From assembly GCA_016584495.1 (NCBI GenBank), contig WAID01000003.1, positions 2,914,001 through 2,978,000 of the forward strand: 64,000 nucleotides of DNA. The letters run 5' to 3'. The position numbers and the translations under genes are program-made. The notes beneath the pieces were generated by a model that saw only the letters and a list, made by a program, of their open reading frames with translations, had not been told where the DNA came from and did no database searches. Below are positions 58,035 to 64,000 of the stretch, piece after piece. The number at the start of each line of letters is the position of its first letter. Position 1 is the stretch's first letter. Source of the DNA: Celoporthe dispersa (lineage: Eukaryota > Ascomycota > Sordariomycetes > Diaporthales > Cryphonectriaceae).

Positions 58035-59298
58035 ATGGCCTCCTTCGTTGTGACGATGGACTCGGCCTCGACGTCGACCGAGACGGGCCAGGCCTTGTCC
58101 GGTATTTTTGGCTGCATCAGCCTGGTAGCCTGGATATGTCTTCTCGTATGGATCCCCCGGTCTGGCACCCCCAGTGTTAACAGTGGCACTGACAAGTCGC
58201 GACAGCTTCCCCAGCTTATCACCAACTACAAGGCGAAGAGCGCCGATGCACTGTCCATGGGCTTCCTCTTCATCTGGATGCTGGGCGACCTCACCAATCT
58301 CGCAGGTATGTGAACCCTCAGGCCTCTCTGTCCGCCCACGCTCCCTCTTCACACCTGCCCGAACACGCTCAACGTCTTACTATCGTCCGTTCGTAACTAA
58401 CCTGCCCGCCTTTTTTCCCCACAGGCGCCCTCGTGACCGATCTAGCCCCCTCCGCCATCGCGATCGGCATCTACTTCTGCTTCGCCGACCTCATCCTGAT
58501 CTGCCAGTGCCTCTACTACAACGCCCTCAACGCCCGGCGGCGGCGCGACCGCCAGCGTCACCTCTCCACCAACACCGAGGGCTCAGCCCTCTCCGAGGAG
58601 GAGCCCCTCCTCTCCCGCGAGCGCTCCGGCTCCGGCGGCCTCCCCGGCAGCCATCGCCGGCACGCGGTGCGCCGCAGCTCGTCTGGCCTCGACCCCCTAC
58701 AGAGGATGGTCACCGGCGAGGACGACACGCCCCAGCGGAGCGCGTGGGTCACCAACACGCTAAGCCTAGTCGCCGTGTACATCCTGGGCATCGCTGCGTG
58801 GTTCGTCAGCCGCGAGGTGCTGGGCGGCGACCCCGGTGCGCCGGACGACGGGGGCGCGGGCGCTGAGGAGGTCGACAAGCCATTGATGGCGCTGGGCATG
58901 GCGCTGGGCTACTTTAGCGCGGTGTGCTACCTATGCGCGCGGATCCCCCAGATCATCAAGAACTGGAGGGAGAAGTCTACAGAGGGTATGTTGCTCCTCG
59001 ATACAATTTCCCATCTGTCGAGGAGAGAGAGAAAACTGATTCCGATTCTCAAGGCCTGGCCCTGCTCTTCTTCCTGCTCTCCCTGACCGGCAACTCCACC
59101 TACGGCGCAAGCCTGGTCGCCTACTCACAGGACGGTGCCTACCTCGTCAAGGCCCTTCCCTGGCTGCTCGGGTCCCTGGGCACCATCATCGAGGACATGG
59201 TCATCTTCGGCCAGTTCCAGCTGTACTCGAAGAAAAAGGACACAAAGTCGGCGCCTGGCAGCGACGGCCACGCGACGCCGCCCAACGCTGAGCCATAG
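58035..59298 (+). CDS. PQ-loop transporter, Ypq/PQLC2-like
   Basis: Exons 58035-58145, 58206-58305, 58425-58985 and 59054-59298 give 338 residues. Seven hydrophobic segments and two PQ loops are visible: LLPQLITNYKAKSADALSMG (P39-Q40) and ARIPQIIKNWREKSTEG (P245-Q246). Between the loops lies a polar, Arg/Ser-rich cytosolic insertion (about residues 105-185). The sequence fits vacuolar/lysosomal basic amino-acid exporters (yeast Ypq1-3, mammalian PQLC2). Intron 1 (58146-58205) is exactly 60 nt and has no stop, so it could be read through; removing it restores the family spacing between helix 1 and the first PQ, which is why I call it an intron. The other introns are 119 and 68 nt. Regulation by ubiquitin is known for the yeast relatives; no site can be pointed to here. 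Confidence 0.9.
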
Positions 59299-62000
59299 AA
59301 TGGCTGCGGCGCTCGTGGCCCGGTGGTGTATTATTGTTCGACGTCCAGGTCCGGCGGGGACGTTACGAACGCAGTATTATCTGGCGCATATGGTGGGCGT
59401 TTTGGGGACCATTTTGCACGGTCACGGCGTTATTTGATTTATGCAGGCCTGGCTCGTGGGTTTCTAGCCATCGAGACGATCTTGCTGGTTTGGATTTGGG
59501 TCTGCATGTGTATAGTCGTGGCCCGAATCTGACTTGATTATTTGTTCTCACCTCGTTCAGCCCCAAAATGATCACCGAGAAAGGCTGATGGTGGATCCCC
59601 ACACGCTTCTGGGTGCCGTGGCTCGGAACTTCGGCCTCGGGGGACGGCTGAAGAGTGTTTATTACTGTCTCAGTACATCAAAACGTGGCGGCGAAGCCAG
59701 AAGCCGATCGTATTCGTGCCCTGCCTGCCTCAGCCCAAGACACAAGAACAGCCACAGCTCATCCTTCAGTACTACTGCGCAAAGCGCAGGCTCACTCTAC
59801 ATATATCCTGCGCAGTACGTACTGTCCCAACCGGGGAGGTGGGCCACAATCCTCGAGATGATCAACCCCAGGCCGGTCCGGTATAGACGGTGGAACGGCA
59901 GGCGGCTCTTTGACGCAGCTCATGCATCGGAAAATTCATGCCATCCATCATCCAACCATCCAATTGTCCCCGGCTAGCTACACGGCACAATTCGGCACAC
60001 AAGGCGCCAGGATGTTCTCGGCACCCACTGCCGCCCAAGGGCCATCACGGTATCTTTTGCCCTCACAGAGCCAGACTGCCGCCGGAACCAGCGCAGCACC
60101 CGGGGTCGATGGCCCTGGCTCGTTGGCTTGCCAGGAGAGGTGTCGATCTAGCCTAGCTTGGGAGCCAGCTGATGGGCGCGCAGGGGCCGGAGGTGTCAAT
60201 AGTAGTGTTTTGAAGGGAGGGGGTTGGCGATTATCTTCAAGCAAGCTCATTGCCGAGGCTGCGTTTGCGCCGAGTTTTGGGACTTCAGCTGTGGTGGGAC
60301 CCAGCGTGGCTGTGCAAACAAAGTACTGCTCTCTGTCTTTCTGTGTGTATGTGTGTCATGTGAACTCTGAAACTGCGCCGGAGAGGGGGGGTTAGCTAGG
60401 GGAGGGGGGCACGGACAGATGAGCATAGAGACGATACTACCAGTACAAAACAACTGAGGAAACGGACACGCGTCCTATCACTTCACCACGCACGTAGCAG
60501 CACGGAGACAGACGACGGGCTATTGATGTCGAGTGTTGTTTGTGACAGCACACATTACACTGCCAAGCTTGTGGCGATACAACGGGGCATAGCTAGCGCC
60601 TTGGTAAGAGCGAATATGGAATCGGGGTTGCTTACTATGGATACCGGGAGAGGACGACGACTGCTGAGCCATCGCCAGGTGAAGACCCGGCGGTAAAGGA
60701 TGACCATCTGATCTCCAGGCAGAAGGATAACATGCTGCTATGGCTTGACGACGTCCATATGTCCTGTAGTAGTAGGAACCTGCTACAATATCATAGTAGA
60801 TGGACTGCAATTCTTTTGCGATTGCAAAGGTGGATCCGGAAGAGAAAGCGAGATGGAAGGATTTCGTGTCTTAGACTAAGGGTCTGAGACACCAGAGTCT
60901 GAATCTGAAATTGAGGGCAAGGAACGAGCCGACACCCGCGCTGGGGAAAACAACCTAGACAGGATGCGGCGGCATGCTGTGCCGACCGCGTGCCGGAAAG
61001 ACGGACCCTTGGGTGTCATTGATGTCAATTTTCCAAATGACGGCTCGACGATGATTTTCTTGATCAACTGACTGATTCTTTTGGTAATCCTAGCAGTCAA
61101 TGGTTCCCCGGTACGTGCGTGCCGTGGCGGGTCGCCTACCGCCACTAAGTCTAAATTTACAGTGTTTGTGCGCCTGGGCCTAGAGTGCATTTACTCGCTC
61201 GAGATCCGTTGCCGCCCGGGCTGCCTCTTCCCTAACCTCCCCCGTTGTCTGATCCGCCTTTCTTCTTCGCCCCCCCCCCCTCTCCTCCTCAAGACAACAA
61301 CAAACAAGAGGGAAAATAAAACCAACCATGTCACCACAAAGCGCAAGTCTGCCTGGCGTCTACCTTCTTTCACGGGGCAAAAACAGAACCAGCCCCCCCT
61401 GGCTCGACTCCAGCAGTAGCCAGCCCCACCGCTTGGCGGGCCTGAACCTTGCTTTCACTGGCTGACCGGGCACTGCTGCGCCCCCCTTCCCCCCAGCTCC
61501 TCTGTCCCCCCCGTGTCTGTCAGCGTCTGCAGTGCCTAGTGCTGCTACTGCTGCTGCATCATCATCATCAAGCGCCACCCTGCGCCGCAGACCCGGGATC
61601 TGCAACGATCTAATCCCCCCCGGCTCGGCTTTTTGGATAAGTTCCCCTTCCTCGCGCCCACACCAGACGCCTGCTTGTCGTTTCGTCTCTCGTTATATTC
61701 TTACTACCTGTGGTGGGAAGGAAGAAAAAAAGAAAGAAAACAAAAAAGGTCATATTCAAAGACGCCGGTGGTGACGACGACGGTCGACGTGTGTAATAAG
61801 AGGAGTGACAAGTTGCATACGGGCACCGTCACCTGCCACGATCCAATTCATCAATTCCCTCGAGGACCAACGCCGGATCAATCGTCACCCAAGCGGCTCT
61901 CTCCAGGACTGCCTCACTCACTTCGCAGGTCCATATTGCCTCTCGAGACATAGTAGAGCTCATTCATTCACTCTCTCTTGGGTCATTTGGCGCAAACAGC
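59299..62000. other. Intergenic region
   Basis: No supported gene. A plus-strand frame at 59910-60395 and minus-strand frames at 60520-60810 and 60876-61190 lack domains or splice context. C-run at 61271-61280 in the protease leader side. Confidence 0.5.
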
Positions 62001-63480
62001 ATGGCTTCGAAAGTCTCACGATTCCTGGCTCTGGCCTCGGCCATACCAGCCATCAGCGCCGGCGCAATCACAATCCCACGGGATGCCGACGCAGGCACAG
62101 GCCCAGGCTTCCTTTCTTTCCCAATAAGGAGAGGTGGTTCGACCAAGACGCTCTCAGGCCGTCAAGCCACAGCAAGTCTGATCAACGAGGCGGACACAAG
62201 TTACCTGATCGAATGTAAGCCAACCAAAGCCGCCCGTCATCACCACCACCACCAGAGCCTTCTCCTTCCCATATTCACACGCTGCATTTTTTCTCTTCCC
62301 AAACCCGCCTTGCTGACCACTAATTGACTCCGCCTCGCAGTGACCTTTGGCTCCGACGCACAGGCCGTCAAGGTCGCCATCGACACCGGCTCCGACGAGC
62401 TGTTTGTGGACCCCGACTGCGATGAGAGCGACTTCACCACAGACGAGCAGCAGGAGTGCGAGGCCGACGGCACCTACACCCCCTCGACCTCGACAACCTC
62501 AGAATCCACCGGCGAGAAGAGCGAGATCGTCTACGGGTCCGGCGCCGTGGACATCGCCTACTTCATCGACTCGATCGGCATCCCCGGTGCAAGCCAGAAC
62601 CTGACGAGCGTGCAATTCGGCAAGGCGACCGAGTCGGAGGACCTGAACGAGGGGATCCTGGGCCTGGGGTTCGGCAAGGGCGTCAACCTCAACTACAGCA
62701 ACTTTGTCGACGCCCTGGAGGAGCAGGGGCTGACCAACACCAAGGCCTTCTCGGTCGCCCTCGGCACCAGCGACACCGCCGGCGGCACCATCGTCTTCGG
62801 CGGTGTCGACACCAAGAAGTTCTCGGGCTCGCTGGCCTCCCTGGACATCGCCAGCCCGGCCAGCGGCGACATCCAGCGCTACGCCGTGGCCATGAGCAGC
62901 ATCAGCTACAAGGACAGCAGCGGCACCTCCAAGTACTCCGGCACGTCGCTCTCCGAGGTCGTCCTCGACACGGGGTCCTCGCTGTGCGAGCTGCCGACGG
63001 CCGTCATCGAGGCCATGGCCGACGACTTTGACGCCCAGGAGGACGAGTCGTCGGGCCTGCTCGTCGTGGACTGCGACAACGCCTCGTCCTCGGGCACCCT
63101 CGAGTTCGCCTTCGACGGCGTCACCATCAGCGTGCCCATGAGCGACTTTTGTGCTGCAGGACGGCACCGTCTGCGTCCTGGGCGCCATGGCCCTCGAGAG
63201 CGGCACGGGCATCGACGCCCTGCTGGGCGACTCGTTCTTGCGCAACGCCTACGTCGTCTTCGACCAGACCAACATGAAGATCAGCATGGCCCAGTACACA
63301 AGCTGCGGCACCAACGTCCAGGCCATCGCCACCGGCTCCTCCGGCGCCAGCTCCTTCACCGGCGAGTGCGCGTCGACCTCGACTTCCTCGTCGAGTAGCG
63401 CGGGCGACGTGAACCGGCCTGCGGGTGCGGCGGTCCTGGCTCTTGTGGGTGGGTTGGCCGCGCTGGTCGGGCTGCTCTAG
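62001..63480 (+). CDS. Secreted aspartic protease, probably GPI-anchored
   Basis: Exon 1 62001-62214, a 126-nt intron, exon 2 62341-63480. A signal peptide (MASKVSRFLALASAIPAISA) and a short propeptide precede the catalytic domain. Both pepsin-type (A1) motifs are present: VAIDTGSDELFV (Asp86) and VVLDTGSSLCELP (Asp281), with the flap YGSGAVDIAYF between. GILGLGFG and GTSDTAGGTIVFGGVD are also family-typical. The end has a Ser/Thr-rich stalk and a hydrophobic tail (AAVLALVGGLAALVGLL) after a polar spacer, as in GPI-anchored yapsin-like proteases. At TTTT (63147-63150) one extra T breaks the frame; without it SDFVLQDGTVCVLGAMALES and LLGDSFLRNAYVVFDQTNMK follow correctly, 450 residues in total. 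As printed, translation would run into an unrelated Arg/His-rich tail. The usual DTGSS(D/N)LWV is DTGSDELFV here. Confidence 0.9.
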
Positions 63481-64000
63481 AGAGATACACCAGACAGGCG
63501 TTGGATATCTTGGGGGTATATATAATCTGTATTTATGGGGCCGGCTGAGGGAAAGCAGCTTCCACATGAGAATTACGAGCCTATTTTATGAATCTATACG
63601 GGAGGCGGTTTTGGCATGAAGCCTTTTGTCTTTTTCTTTTCATGGCGTCGCTGCATCGAGTCGAGTCGCATTGTGGGCCCTGCTAGAATAGGGATAGAAG
63701 CAATACCCGTGTGGATGACACATACGGACTTGGAAAGAATAACAAGTCACGATTCGTTCAACGTTCGTCTTTTCCTCTATGATGCCAAAGGAGGAGGCAG
63801 AAGGTTGTGTGATCCGATCAGTCAGCACCTTATGCAAGTCATCCCCCGGCCCACCACCCATACTTAGTCCCCCAAACTCAACGAGCCAGCTACGTACACA
63901 AATCCCAGGAGCTGCTTATCCGTGCCCATTGTAATATCACGCCATGTCACAGAATATGAATGCTCACTCGTCAAGAAATCCGGACCTCACCCCTGCCCAC
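63481..64000. other. 3' flank, window end
   Basis: Downstream of the protease gene. A minus-strand frame at 63640-63861 has no domain support. Nothing else seen before the window ends. Confidence 0.55.

Noticed and set aside
59910..60395. 161-codon plus-strand frame
   Set aside because: Biased composition and an equally open antisense frame; no homologous pattern recognised.

Overview
The window reads as nuclear DNA of a filamentous ascomycete (Pezizomycotina, most likely Sordariomycetes). Coding sequence is GC-rich, most genes carry one to five short GT-AG introns (about 60-260 nt), intergenic gaps are several kb long, the tRNA genes have introns, and the recognisable proteins (MED12/Srb8, MOB2, Asterix, PQ-loop transporter, Pth11/rhodopsin-like membrane proteins, S1/P1 nuclease, GPI-type aspartic protease) are typical of that group. 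The species cannot be named from sequence alone. Gene models were built by hand from reading frames and splice sites; where given, exon lengths were checked to sum to whole codons.

Layout. 0-8 kb: a minus-strand gene joining a transmembrane N-terminus to three C-terminal C2H2 zinc fingers, a small Trp-rich unknown protein, and an unknown membrane protein. 8-17 kb: a minus-strand block with a MOB2 kinase activator, Asterix (PAT complex) and a seven-helix rhodopsin-like protein, separated by gaps. 17-18 kb: a small secreted protein. 18-27 kb: a gene-poor accessory-looking stretch with a short hypothetical gene, exon debris, a decayed gene interrupted by stop codons, two identical intron-bearing tRNA-Phe genes in outward orientation, and an NAD(P)-binding protein. 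27-32 kb: mostly empty. 32-37 kb: Mediator subunit MED12. 39-43 kb: an F-box-like protein and a second rhodopsin-like protein. 43-44.1 kb: an AT-rich patch with a 36-copy 12-bp satellite and a 33-bp minisatellite. 44.6-49 kb: a BTB protein with an internal Cys-rich module and a His-rich single-pass membrane protein. 50-52.5 kb: tRNA-Gly and a secreted Ser-rich protein. 55.5-63.5 kb: S1/P1 nuclease, PQ-loop transporter and aspartic protease.

Functionally the genes are ordinary chromosomal neighbours, not a pathway cluster. Loose themes are secretion and degradation (nuclease, protease, two secreted proteins), membrane biogenesis and transport (Asterix, PQ-loop transporter, His-rich PPxY protein), and transcription or signalling (MED12, zinc-finger protein, MOB2, two rhodopsin-like proteins). 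I see no CRISPR array, no intact transposase or reverse transcriptase, and no secondary-metabolite backbone gene.

Two points matter most to a user. First, at least five otherwise well-formed genes need single-base corrections, several at homopolymers (7245-8016, MOB2, 47526-48733, 51000-52492, aspartic protease). That pattern suggests consensus errors rather than five pseudogenes. Second, the zinc-finger gene at 43-2367 encodes an apparent membrane-tethered transcription factor and is the best candidate for unusual biology here.
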